A DNA stretch of 5,458 nt from Pirellulaceae bacterium (GCA_020846515.1 JADLDX010000783.1:1-5458); one strand, 5' to 3'; counted from the stretch's first letter, positions 1-5,458 are shown. Numbers and translations: made by a program. The notes: generated from the sequence alone by a model not told the origin.

Positions 1-37
1 GAGTTCAGGCCAAGTTGTTCAATCCAGTAGCTGGCTG

Positions 38-57
38 GTTTAGTGACGTTTAGTGAC
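38..57. repeat. Perfect tandem 10-bp direct repeat (2 copies)
   Basis: Two back-to-back copies of GTTTAGTGAC occupy 38-47 and 48-57. They lie about 57 bp upstream of the candidate promoter at 114-140. One helical turn per unit would put both copies on the same DNA face, as expected for a pair of activator half-sites, but two copies of a 10-mer can also be a replication slip. All three forward frames carry a stop between 28 and 53, so bases 1-53 could at most hold the tail of an upstream gene that cannot be identified here. Confidence 0.5.
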
Positions 58-113
58 ATGGTAATTAGGCTCAACTGGTCGCGAGGGCGGACAGAAAAAA
101 CTTGGAAACCCGA

Positions 114-140
114 TGTCCGGTTCGAAGTCTCCCGTTCGTC
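114..140 (+). promoter_or_regulatory. Candidate ECF42-type promoter upstream of the DGPF/sigma pair
   Basis: TGTCCG (114-119) is followed, after 17 bp, by CGTC (137-140). From memory, the ECF42 consensus reported in Streptomyces is TGTCGA at -35 and CG(A/T)C at -10. The -35 here matches at four of six positions and the -10 fully. ECF42 factors commonly drive their own DGPF-sigma operon, and this site sits 88 bp before the DGPF start with no gene between. Transcription would begin near 147. The motif is short and some chance matches are expected, so this is inference supported by position. Confidence 0.4.
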
Positions 141-147
141 GTAGTTA

Positions 148-180
148 GTGTAAGGGGCGGAAGAGATCGTTCCCTTACAC
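148..180 (+). promoter_or_regulatory. Perfect 9-bp inverted repeat in the leader of the DGPF gene
   Basis: GTGTAAGGG (148-156) and CCCTTACAC (172-180) are perfectly complementary across a 15-nt spacer, and a G-T wobble (157/171) could extend the stem to 10. No T-run follows, so it is not a normal intrinsic terminator. It begins where a transcript from the candidate ECF promoter would start, so it could form a 5'-end hairpin on the mRNA, or it could be a dimeric repressor operator covering the start site. The symmetry is directly visible; its role is inferred. Confidence 0.55.
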
Positions 181-228
181 GTTAACATCTATGTCCATTT
201 CATGTTCGTTCAATTCGAAAGTATCACT

Positions 229-567
229 ATGGTTAAGTACTTGTTGATCTACCGCGACTCAGCTGAACCCAGACCACAACCTTCGCCGGAAGAGATGCAA
301 GGTTTTTTGGCGATGTGGGGCGAATGGTTCGAAAAATGTGGATCAAGTATTGTCGATGGCGGCGATGGACTGCTGCCGACCGGTCGCGTGCTGAAGCCTA
401 CTGGCGTAGTAAGCGATGGCCCGTATGTCGAAGCCAAAGAAATGATCGGTGGTTATTCGGTGATCCAGGCCGAAAGTTATGATGCAGCCGTAAGTATTGC
501 GCGCGATTGTCCGATTTCCAAAATCGGTGGCGCCATCGAGATCAGAGAATTGGCCGGTTACAACTAA
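229..567 (+). CDS. YCII-related / DGPF-domain protein (ECF42 partner)
   Basis: This is a 112-residue cytoplasmic protein of the YCII/DGPF family. It opens with MVKYLLIYR, typical of the family start, which is why ATG 229 is preferred over the in-frame ATG at 202; a weak GAAAG lies at 216-220. The signature region reads DGPYVEAKEMIGGY (residues about 64-77), so the DGPF motif has Tyr in place of Phe. The C-terminal half has the alternating strand and helix pattern of the ferredoxin-like YCII fold. No signal peptide or membrane segment is visible. Family members have no settled biochemical function; some are suspected small enzymes. The gene lies just before an ECF42-type sigma factor, a conserved pairing in which DGPF genes are the usual neighbours and targets of the factor. 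Its stop is 33 bp before the sigma start and no promoter is obvious between, so the two are probably co-transcribed. Family assignment is firm; function is open. Confidence 0.9.
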   Translation: MVKYLLIYRDSAEPRPQPSPEEMQGFLAMWGEWFEKCGSSIVDGGDGLLPTGRVLKPTGVVSDGPYVEAKEMIGGYSVIQAESYDAAVSIARDCPISKIGGAIEIRELAGYN

Positions 568-600
568 TCGGTATGCCAAGTTGAATTGGGACTTTCGCTG

Positions 601-1860
601 GTGACAGAACCCCACGCATTGGTCGAGCACTTCTTTCGGCACGAGTATGGCCGAATGGTGGGCTTATTGACTCGTGCGTTGGGTGTTCGCCACTTGGAGT
701 TGGTCGAGGATGTCGTGCAGTCTGCTCTCTCACGAGCCTTGCAAAGCTGGGCGCGACAAGGTGTACCGAGTGATCCGAGTGCCTGGCTATTTCGCACAGC
801 GAAAAATTTGGCGACCGACGCTCTTCGGCGAGACGCTACGTTTGGTCGCATCGCCTCAGAACTGGCCAGCCAACTGACCAGCCAACTCGACGAGCTCAAG
901 GCATCCGGCCTTTCAAGCCACGATGTTGAGTTGACCGATGAGTCGTTGCGACTCCTGTATCTGTGTTGTCATGCATCGATACCCGAGGAATCACAAATCG
1001 CCCTGGCGCTCAAAATCGTCGGGGGTTTTAGCGTATCTGAGATCGCCAGCGGCTTGCTGGTGGCGCCGGCTAACATCGAGAAACGCATCACACGAGCCAA
1101 GTCACGCCTGCGCGACATCGGCTTGGAGTTGGCTGAGTTAACCAATGAACAGATGCATGCGCGCAGGGGGGCTGTGCTGCATACCTTGTATTTAATGTTC
1201 AACGAAGGCTTCTCAGCCACAAGCGGCGACAGTCCGTTAAGGCAAGATGTGTGCGACGAAGCCATGCGGCTGGCGCGCATGCAGTTGGCTCAACCCACCT
1301 TGGGCGAAGACCCGGCCGCCGCCGCACTTTTAGCCTTGATGCTTCTCCATGCTGCTCGATTTTGTACGCGCGTCGATGACCAACAGTGCATCGTGCTCTT
1401 GGCCGATCAAGATCGCGCGCAGTGGAACTGGGCACGGGTGCGTGAAGGCATGGACTGGATGCTGCGTTCGGCGCGTGGCGAGACGCTGACGCGTTATCAT
1501 GTGGAAGCAGCCATTGCGTGGGAACATTGTCGAGCCGCCAACTTCGCCGATACCGATTGGCATCGCGTGGTGCAATTGTACGATCGTTTATGGCAGTTAG
1601 CCCCCAGTGCCATGGTGAAACTCAATCGCCTCATTGCTCAATCGTATTCCAGCGGAGTCCAAAGGGCGATCCAAGCATTGCTGGAGTTCAGTTCCGAAGA
1701 TCGTCGGCAACTGCGGCCCTGGTGGGATTGCGCCATGGCTCAGCTTTTCCAGCGCGCCGACCAAACCGAACGCGCCCAGTCCCATTGGCGAGATGCCTTG
1801 GCCCTGGCCAAGTCAACTGCCAGTCGTCAATTAATCGAAAAGCAACTGGTCGGAAGGTGA
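601..1860 (+). CDS. ECF42-group RNA polymerase sigma factor with C-terminal TPR-like extension
   Basis: This protein of about 419 residues is an ECF sigma factor that directs RNA polymerase to a small promoter set. Numbered from GTG 601, region 2 spans about 5-77 (HFFRHEYGRMVGLLTR, then the SAWLFRTAKNLATDALRR segment) and region 4 about 113-170, with a helix-turn-helix around FSVSEIASGL and EKRITRAKSRL. Beyond this lies a long extension absent from ordinary ECF factors: YLMFNEGF near 197-204 marks a DUF6596-type domain, DQDRAQW near 270, EAAIAWEHC near 303-311 and the helical KLNRLIAQSY near 340-349, typical of the ECF42 group. In that group the extension is needed for activity and replaces a separate anti-sigma factor; none is encoded next door. 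A TTG at 586 in the same frame is an alternative start, but GTG 601 is preferred because GGGA (588-591) precedes it at good spacing. The gene shares the frame of the upstream DGPF gene, and TAA 565-567 is the only stop between them. A four-residue repeat (ASQLTSQL) sits in the linker between regions 2 and 4. Confidence 0.92.
   Translation: MTEPHALVEHFFRHEYGRMVGLLTRALGVRHLELVEDVVQSALSRALQSWARQGVPSDPSAWLFRTAKNLATDALRRDATFGRIASELASQLTSQLDELKASGLSSHDVELTDESLRLLYLCCHASIPEESQIALALKIVGGFSVSEIASGLLVAPANIEKRITRAKSRLRDIGLELAELTNEQMHARRGAVLHTLYLMFNEGFSATSGDSPLRQDVCDEAMRLARMQLAQPTLGEDPAAAALLALMLLHAARFCTRVDDQQCIVLLADQDRAQWNWARVREGMDWMLRSARGETLTRYHVEAAIAWEHCRAANFADTDWHRVVQLYDRLWQLAPSAMVKLNRLIAQSYSSGVQRAIQALLEFSSEDRRQLRPWWDCAMAQLFQRADQTERAQSHWRDALALAKSTASRQLIEKQLVGR
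866..887 (+). repeat. Short in-frame direct repeat in the sigma2-sigma4 linker
   Basis: CCAGCCAACT occurs at 866-875 and 878-887, a 12-bp period that keeps frame and encodes two copies of a four-residue unit (ASQL, TSQL). The linker is the least constrained part of the protein, so this looks like a tolerated in-frame duplication and not a functional element. Confidence 0.45.
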
Positions 1861-1945
1861 TGGGCTCGGAAAGTGATTTACTCGGAGGACCATTTTTCAG
1901 AAGCCAATCGCGCAATGGCGTTCCCGGTAGCGTAGCCGGCTAAGC

Positions 1946-1959
1946 ACGCGGCCCCGCGT
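1946..1959. repeat. GC-rich palindrome downstream of the sigma gene
   Basis: ACGCGG and CCGCGT form a perfect 6-bp inverted repeat around a central CC. A 2-nt loop is too tight for a stable full-length RNA hairpin and no T-run follows, so an intrinsic terminator is unlikely. Symmetry in DNA, as a protein site, is the more natural reading. It overlaps the first GCGTATACA copy. Confidence 0.4.
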
Positions 1960-1976
1960 ATACAGCGGCGTATACA
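1956..1976. promoter_or_regulatory. Paired GCGTATACA direct repeat, possible operator
   Basis: GCGTATACA occurs at 1956-1964 and 1968-1976. Each copy contains the palindromic hexamer GTATAC, and the hexamer centres are 12 bp apart. The pair lies 41 bp upstream of the extended -10 at 2017-2025, where an upstream regulator of tdk could bind. Repeat and symmetry are directly visible; the operator role is a guess from position. Confidence 0.35.
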
Positions 1977-2016
1977 ACCGCACCGAAAAAACATCATCCC
2001 CCACGACGGTTCGCTC

Positions 2017-2025
2017 TGTTACAAT
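2017..2025 (+). promoter_or_regulatory. Extended -10 promoter element, probably for tdk
   Basis: TGTTACAAT fits the extended -10 pattern TGnTATAAT with one mismatch in the hexamer (TACAAT, 2020-2025). No good -35 hexamer is visible at 16-18 bp, which is usual for extended -10 promoters. A start near 2032 would give the tdk mRNA a leader of about 140 nt, rather long for a housekeeping gene, so a second, closer promoter is possible. Confidence 0.4.
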
Positions 2026-2174
2026 CAGCCCTCCCACGCCCGAACCAACGACCTGCCTCGCTCAGCCCTAACCTGTCTCATTCAGCACGAACCAGTTTCA
2101 ATAACCGCCAGGCGCGCGCCCGGCGAGGTATTGATCCGCGGGACAATCGCACCACGATCTTTGCATACCAACAG

Positions 2175-2783
2175 ATGGCCAAGCTCTACTTTTATTACTC
2201 CGTCATGAACGCTGGCAAGTCCACCATGCTCTTGCAATCGAACTACAACTATCAGGAGCGAGGCATGCAGACATTAATCCTCACGCCCGAACTGGATAGT
2301 CGCTTCGGTCGAGGGCGTATTGCGTCGAGGATTGGCCTGCAAGCCGATGCGACCAGCTTTACGCAAGCCGATGACCTGTTGCAACTGGCCAGTCGACAGT
2401 ATCAGCGCACCCCTTTTCACTGCGTGTTGCTAGACGAAGCCCAGTTTTTAACCCGCCGCCAGGTCCGGCAACTGAGCGATGTTTGCGACCAGTTGGATGT
2501 CCCCGTGCTGGCTTATGGCATTCGCACCGATTTCTTGGGCAACCTGTTCGAAGGTAGTATGGAACTGCTGGCCTGGGCCGATTCGCTGGTTGAGATAAAA
2601 ACGATTTGCCATTGCGGTCGCAAAGCCACTTTCCAACTTCGCCTGGATGCCGATGGCCAACCGGTAAAGAGCGGCTCGCAGGTTCAAATCGGCGGCAACG
2701 AGCGTTATGTCTCTGTCTGCCGCGCGCACTTTAAAGCCGGCTTGGCCACCAGAACCAGCTCGGATTTGCCATTTGAAGATTGA
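2175..2783 (+). CDS. tdk: Thymidine kinase (type II, TK1-like)
   Basis: The product transfers the gamma-phosphate of ATP to thymidine (or deoxyuridine), giving dTMP in cytoplasmic pyrimidine salvage. The 202-residue length fits the family (E. coli Tdk has 205). The P-loop is at residues 9-17 (SVMNAGKST), the catalytic glutamate is E88 within LLDEAQFL, and the lasso-loop zinc ligands are C145, C147, C182 and H185, at the same numbers as in E. coli. The closing segment [13 protein letters not shown] is the conserved thymidine-binding loop. All key residues are present, so the enzyme should be active. ATG 2175 is chosen because MAKLYFYYS aligns with the usual family start; no clear Shine-Dalgarno site precedes it. 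As I recall the E. coli protein, similarity is high along the whole length with no gaps in the core. Transcription probably starts at the extended -10 at 2017-2025. The heptad repeat starts at the base after the stop codon. Confidence 0.97.
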   Translation: MAKLYFYYSVMNAGKSTMLLQSNYNYQERGMQTLILTPELDSRFGRGRIASRIGLQADATSFTQADDLLQLASRQYQRTPFHCVLLDEAQFLTRRQVRQLSDVCDQLDVPVLAYGIRTDFLGNLFEGSMELLAWADSLVEIKTICHCGRKATFQLRLDADGQPVKSGSQVQIGGNERYVSVCRAHFKAGLATRTSSDLPFED

Positions 2784-2860
2784 GTTTCTAGTTTCTAGTT
2801 CTTAGTTCTTAGTTCTTAGTTCTTAGTTCGTGGTTCGTGGGTAGTGGGTAGTGGGTAGTG
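2784..2860. repeat. Eleven-unit heptanucleotide tandem repeat with stepwise variants
   Basis: Seventy-seven bases divide exactly into eleven 7-bp units with no gaps: GTTTCTA twice (2784-2797), GTTCTTA four times (2798-2825), GTTCGTG twice (2826-2839) and GGTAGTG three times (2840-2860). Neighbouring variants differ by two or three bases, so the tract looks like successive local expansions of mutated units. It begins at the first base after the tdk stop codon and ends 51 bp before the next gene. It resembles in style the heptameric short tandemly repeated repetitive (STRR) sequences of cyanobacteria, although the unit differs. No T-tailed hairpin is present, so it is not an obvious terminator. 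Confidence 0.9.
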
Positions 2861-2861
2861 G
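2832..2861 (+). other. Possible G-quadruplex-forming stretch
   Basis: The G-rich end of the heptad tract has GG at 2832-2833, GGG at 2839-2841, 2846-2848 and 2853-2855, and GG at 2860-2861. The loops between the GGG runs are four bases (TAGT). Only three runs reach three G, so a two-layer quadruplex, or a three-layer one with a vacancy, is the most it could form. It lies on the non-template strand for the downstream gene and so would be G-rich in any mRNA reading through it. Confidence 0.35.
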
Positions 2862-2872
2862 TCTGTTGTTGG

Positions 2873-2900
2873 TTGTCGAGACGTTTCGAGTTTTTGTAAT
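2873..2900 (+). promoter_or_regulatory. Candidate sigma70-type promoter giving a near-leaderless mRNA
   Basis: TTGTCG (2873-2878, four of six to TTGACA) and TGTAAT (2895-2900, five of six to TATAAT) are separated by 16 bp. Transcription would start around 2907, only a few bases before the ATG at 2912. That gene has no Shine-Dalgarno site, which suits leaderless or near-leaderless translation. The match is moderate and the tract is AT-rich, so chance is possible. Confidence 0.3.
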
Positions 2901-2911
2901 TAAGTTAAAAC

Positions 2912-5458
2912 ATGCCTGCTTTAGTTGGGTTGAATGTGCGTCGAACGTTTTTGGTGGGCTTTTACTTTTGCTGCCTGCTGCCACTGTTCCAAGTTTGGGC
3001 TGCAGGTCAATCCGGATTGCCAGGGCGTGCTGCCGAGCTGCTGCGCGCCACGGCCCAGATACGCCAACTGGATGAGGCTGAGGTAATTGCGTTGGTGCCA
3101 ACTCAGTCGGGATTGAACTATATCGATTGCCCTAACTGCACCAACGGTCGACAAGAGAACCAACTGACTTGGTCTCCGGATCGACCAGAGCAAGTGGTCT
3201 GCAAGTTTTGTCGACATCGTTATCCGAGCGCTGATTACCCGATGAATAAAGTCGTCGAGGTCTCGACGCCAACCGGGAAACCAGCGCGCTTCCCCTACTG
3301 GGAAGATGCCAGCGGTTATCGCCATTTTTTCGAGGCGAAACGCAATGACGAAGCTCGAATGTACATGGCCCAGCAAGCTCAGCAATTAGGCGAACTCTAT
3401 ACCATCACTGGCGATCGGACGCATGCGCGACGCGCGGCCATCATTTTGTCGCGGTTCGCTGAATTGTTTCCGGACTGGTGCTTTCACTATGACTATCCCT
3501 TCAAGCAAAAAGAGATTTACGATGGTCCGGTGATGCCTCGCGATTATCGCACCGGCTTTCGGACCGCGCGTTGGACTTGGTGGGCCTATCGCGATATCCC
3601 AATGCCGCTCATCGAATGCTACGCAGCCATTCGAAGTAGCGATGCGTTAAGCGAACTGTCACGGAGCACAGGCCGCAATATTGTGCACACCATCGAGCAC
3701 GATCTTATTCGCTCGGCCTGCGAACAGGTGCTGGCCAATCCCGAGACGTATAGCAACATGAGTCCAGCGGCCTGGCAAGGTCTGGTACTGGCCGGACGTG
3801 TATTACCGGAACCGCGTTATGTGCATGAGGTGACACGTCGATTGCAAGTCTTCGTGAACCAGCAGTTCTTTTATGATGGCGTATGGTCGGAGGGTTCGCC
3901 CGATTACGGACGGCAATCCGTCAACGGATTGGATCGCGTGGTGGCGATGCTGGAAGGTTATAGCGACCCGGCTGGATACCTGGACCCCAAAGATCACCAG
4001 CGATTCGATGATCTGGATCTCAACGCTGCGTTTCCCAGTCTGTCCGCAGCGCGACGAGCCCTGCGACTATGGCACTTGCCCAACGGTCGCACGGTGCCCG
4101 TCCACGATACATGGTCAACCAGTCGCGGGCCAGAGACCACTGAGACTCACGCTTACCTGTTGCCGGCCGTGGGGCACGCTTGCTTGGGAGGCGGTATCCA
4201 AGATCGCCAGACACAGTTTCACCTGACCTGGTCCGGTGGCTACGGTCACAGCCACGGCGACAACTTGAGCCTCCTGTTGTTCGCCGATGGCCGCGAACGA
4301 TTGTCTGACCTCGGCTACACCCACACGGCTTATCGTTCCTGGACTTTGGCCACCGCAGCGCACAACACGGTGGTCATCGATGGTCAGCAGCAAAGCCTTG
4401 GCAAAAATCAGACACCGACCGATGGAGTCCTACTGGATGCTGACCTAAGTGATCCGCTGGTGCAACACGTATACGCGGAAGGCGGACGAGGATATCCAGC
4501 CCGAGCCCAAGACTATCGTCGTCGACTGATTGTTATCCGGGACCCATCTGGGCATAGCTATGCCATCGATCGCTTCGATGTTGCTGGCGGCGCGACTCAT
4601 GACTATTTTCTGCATGGCGATGCCGATGGACCTGGAGCAGTTTCGACTTCCTTACCTCTGGTAGAACTGGCGTCGCTTTTGCCTGAAGGCATGAAGTGGA
4701 CACCGACGACCAACGAAGGTGAAACAGGGAAGATCGCGACACCCTATTATGCCTATGGATTTTTAAAACGACTCCGCACGGCGCAGTTGCCGAAATTTGT
4801 GCCCGTACCGATCAGCTTTCGAGTCGCAGATGCTCCATCGGTCAACGTATGGTTAATACCGCAAAGCGAACAACAGCTAGTGCTTGGCGAAAATCCATCC
4901 ATACGCCAGGCTCTCGAGAACGACGCCGAATTAGAGAAACATCATCGTCCCTTTATGATGGTGCGTTCCAAGGTCGCCGATAGCGGCAGTAGTCGCTTTG
5001 TTGCCCTGCTCGAACCCGCCGGCAAAGAGACCAAGATTCGTCGCATCGAACAGGTTCCCGATGCCGGCGGTGCCACACTTTTGCGAATCGAATTGATCGA
5101 TCGCGTTGATTGGGTAGTGATCCAAGCCCAACAACCTGTGGAGATCAAGACGACAGGGCTAACCGATGCGCCCTCAAATCCGACAGTGACCTTTCAAGGA
5201 GATGTCGGCGTTCTGTCGATGCTCGGCCAGACCATTAACAGGGCTCTCGTCTTCGGACAGGGCAAATGGCAGTTTTCCGATCACACCGTGACCAGCCAGC
5301 GCGAGCGGGCACCTCTAGTACGCATCGAAACCAACAAACTTGTAATCAATAACGGGAACAGTAAAGTTGCCCAGCCTGCCCCAACCAAAGGCAGTGTGGT
5401 GCGACTGACCACCCAGGACGGTTGGTGCTACCCATACACAGTTCTCAACGTTACTACC
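2912..5458 (+). CDS. Exported heparinase II/III-family polysaccharide lyase-like protein (partial, 3' end missing)
   Basis: The frame is open for 849 codons to the window edge with no stop. It probably encodes a secreted enzyme cleaving uronic-acid polysaccharides by beta-elimination; the substrate (heparin/heparan-like, alginate or other) cannot be read from sequence. Residues 1-30 form a Sec signal peptide: R10-R11, a hydrophobic core 12-29 and a likely cut after A30. A four-cysteine knuckle follows (C73-x2-C76, C97-x2-C100). About 120-400 resembles the alpha/alpha toroid of this fold, and from about 410 comes the Hepar_II_III beta-sandwich. Compared from memory with Pedobacter heparinase II, Y332 (in SPDYGRQ) fits the catalytic Tyr, H446 the catalytic His, and H448, D466 and H484 the zinc ligands. 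The first catalytic His seems absent: N282 is followed by M283 in SNMSPAAW. ATG 2912 is the only sensible start, because TAA at 2906-2908 closes the frame upstream and the signal peptide begins there. Two adjacent cysteines (20-21) do not form a lipobox. Family is firm, specificity unknown. Confidence 0.88.
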   Translation, partial: MPALVGLNVRRTFLVGFYFCCLLPLFQVWAAGQSGLPGRAAELLRATAQIRQLDEAEVIALVPTQSGLNYIDCPNCTNGRQENQLTWSPDRPEQVVCKFCRHRYPSADYPMNKVVEVSTPTGKPARFPYWEDASGYRHFFEAKRNDEARMYMAQQAQQLGELYTITGDRTHARRAAIILSRFAELFPDWCFHYDYPFKQKEIYDGPVMPRDYRTGFRTARWTWWAYRDIPMPLIECYAAIRSSDALSELSRSTGRNIVHTIEHDLIRSACEQVLANPETYSNMSPAAWQGLVLAGRVLPEPRYVHEVTRRLQVFVNQQFFYDGVWSEGSPDYGRQSVNGLDRVVAMLEGYSDPAGYLDPKDHQRFDDLDLNAAFPSLSAARRALRLWHLPNGRTVPVHDTWSTSRGPETTETHAYLLPAVGHACLGGGIQDRQTQFHLTWSGGYGHSHGDNLSLLLFADGRERLSDLGYTHTAYRSWTLATAAHNTVVIDGQQQSLGKNQTPTDGVLLDADLSDPLVQHVYAEGGRGYPARAQDYRRRLIVIRDPSGHSYAIDRFDVAGGATHDYFLHGDADGPGAVSTSLPLVELASLLPEGMKWTPTTNEGETGKIATPYYAYGFLKRLRTAQLPKFVPVPISFRVADAPSVNVWLIPQSEQQLVLGENPSIRQALENDAELEKHHRPFMMVRSKVADSGSSRFVALLEPAGKETKIRRIEQVPDAGGATLLRIELIDRVDWVVIQAQQPVEIKTTGLTDAPSNPTVTFQGDVGVLSMLGQTINRALVFGQGKWQFSDHTVTSQRERAPLVRIETNKLVINNGNSKVAQPAPTKGSVVRLTTQDGWCYPYTVLNVTT

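Larger units (their letters stand above)
1861..2174. other. Intergenic region between the sigma factor and tdk
   Basis: No convincing gene is seen in these 314 bp. A 27-codon open frame (1860-1943) starts in a TGATG overlap with the sigma stop, but nothing supports its expression. The region holds the palindrome at 1946-1959, the GTATAC direct repeat at 1956-1976, the extended -10 element at 2017-2025 and a perfect 10-bp palindrome GGCGCGCGCC at 2111-2120. No T-tailed hairpin marks the end of the sigma transcript. From about 1977 to 2110 the plus strand is C- and A-rich and G-poor. Confidence 0.6.

Noticed and set aside
148..180. Inverted repeat as an intrinsic terminator of an upstream gene
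   Set aside because: The spacer is long, the stem is not especially GC-rich, and no T-run follows the second arm.
1860..1943. 27-codon open frame overlapping the sigma stop (TGATG)
   Set aside because: GGAAGG lies only 2 nt before the ATG, too close to act as a normal ribosome site. The peptide has no recognisable motif, and the frame is just the tail of a longer shadow frame through the sigma gene.
1518..1943. 141-codon plus-strand frame overlapping the sigma factor 3' half
   Set aside because: The sigma frame here has clear ECF42 extension motifs; the alternative frame has none and is a shadow.
2175..2783. Recent horizontal transfer of tdk from gammaproteobacteria
   Set aside because: Similarity to the E. 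coli enzyme is striking, but type II thymidine kinases are well conserved and I see no composition break with the neighbours. A phylogeny would be needed.
2874..2879. Exact TGTCGA upstream of the lyase, as a second ECF42 -35 element
   Set aside because: No CG(A/T)C follows at about 17 bp, and TGTCGA also occurs inside coding sequence (for example near 352), so a lone hexamer means little.
2912..3010. Lipoprotein signal (adjacent cysteines C20-C21)
   Set aside because: The residues before the cysteines (GFYF) do not form a lipobox, and a normal signal peptidase I site fits at V28-x-A30.
2921..3385. 154-codon open frame on the minus strand
   Set aside because: It lies wholly antisense to the well-supported signal peptide and knuckle region of the lyase and resembles no family I know.
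1..5458. CRISPR array, tRNA, rRNA, insertion sequence ends or phage genes
   Set aside because: No repeat-spacer pattern, no clover-leaf or rRNA-like stretch that I could recognise, no transposase or integrase motif and no terminal inverted repeat pair were seen.

Overview
The window looks like a piece of bacterial chromosome of moderate GC, judged by eye and not counted. The gene set and the lack of strong Shine-Dalgarno sites before the starts fit the Planctomycetes/Verrucomicrobia/Lentisphaerae group. The best clue is the last gene, an exported heparinase II/III-type protein with an N-terminal four-cysteine knuckle. I recall this layout as common in those phyla. The assignment is inference and rests on one gene family.

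Layout: 1-228 is a non-coding leader. It holds a tandem 10-bp repeat, a candidate ECF-type promoter (114-140) and a perfect 9-bp inverted repeat (148-180). A two-gene unit follows: a YCII/DGPF-family protein (229-567) and an ECF sigma factor with a long C-terminal extension (601-1860). This pairing is the hallmark of the ECF42 group. The candidate promoter resembles the ECF42 consensus, so the pair is probably autoregulated. From 1861 to 2174 there is no convincing gene, but there are a palindrome, a GTATAC-containing direct repeat and an extended -10 promoter that probably serves the next gene. A complete type II thymidine kinase (tdk, 2175-2783) follows. Directly after its stop codon lie eleven gap-free 7-bp repeat units (2784-2860) that change stepwise through four variants; the last part is G-rich and could form a quadruplex. 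The window ends inside a long exported heparinase II/III-like gene (2912 to the edge, 849 codons, no stop reached).

All genes are on the plus strand, but they form at least three functional blocks: a DGPF/ECF42 regulatory pair, nucleotide salvage, and exported polysaccharide degradation. Nothing shows that the blocks work together. I do not see a wholly new system. The points most worth a second look are the ECF42-like promoter followed immediately by a hairpin, the heptad repeat tract, the possible loss of one catalytic histidine in the lyase, and its exported cysteine knuckle.
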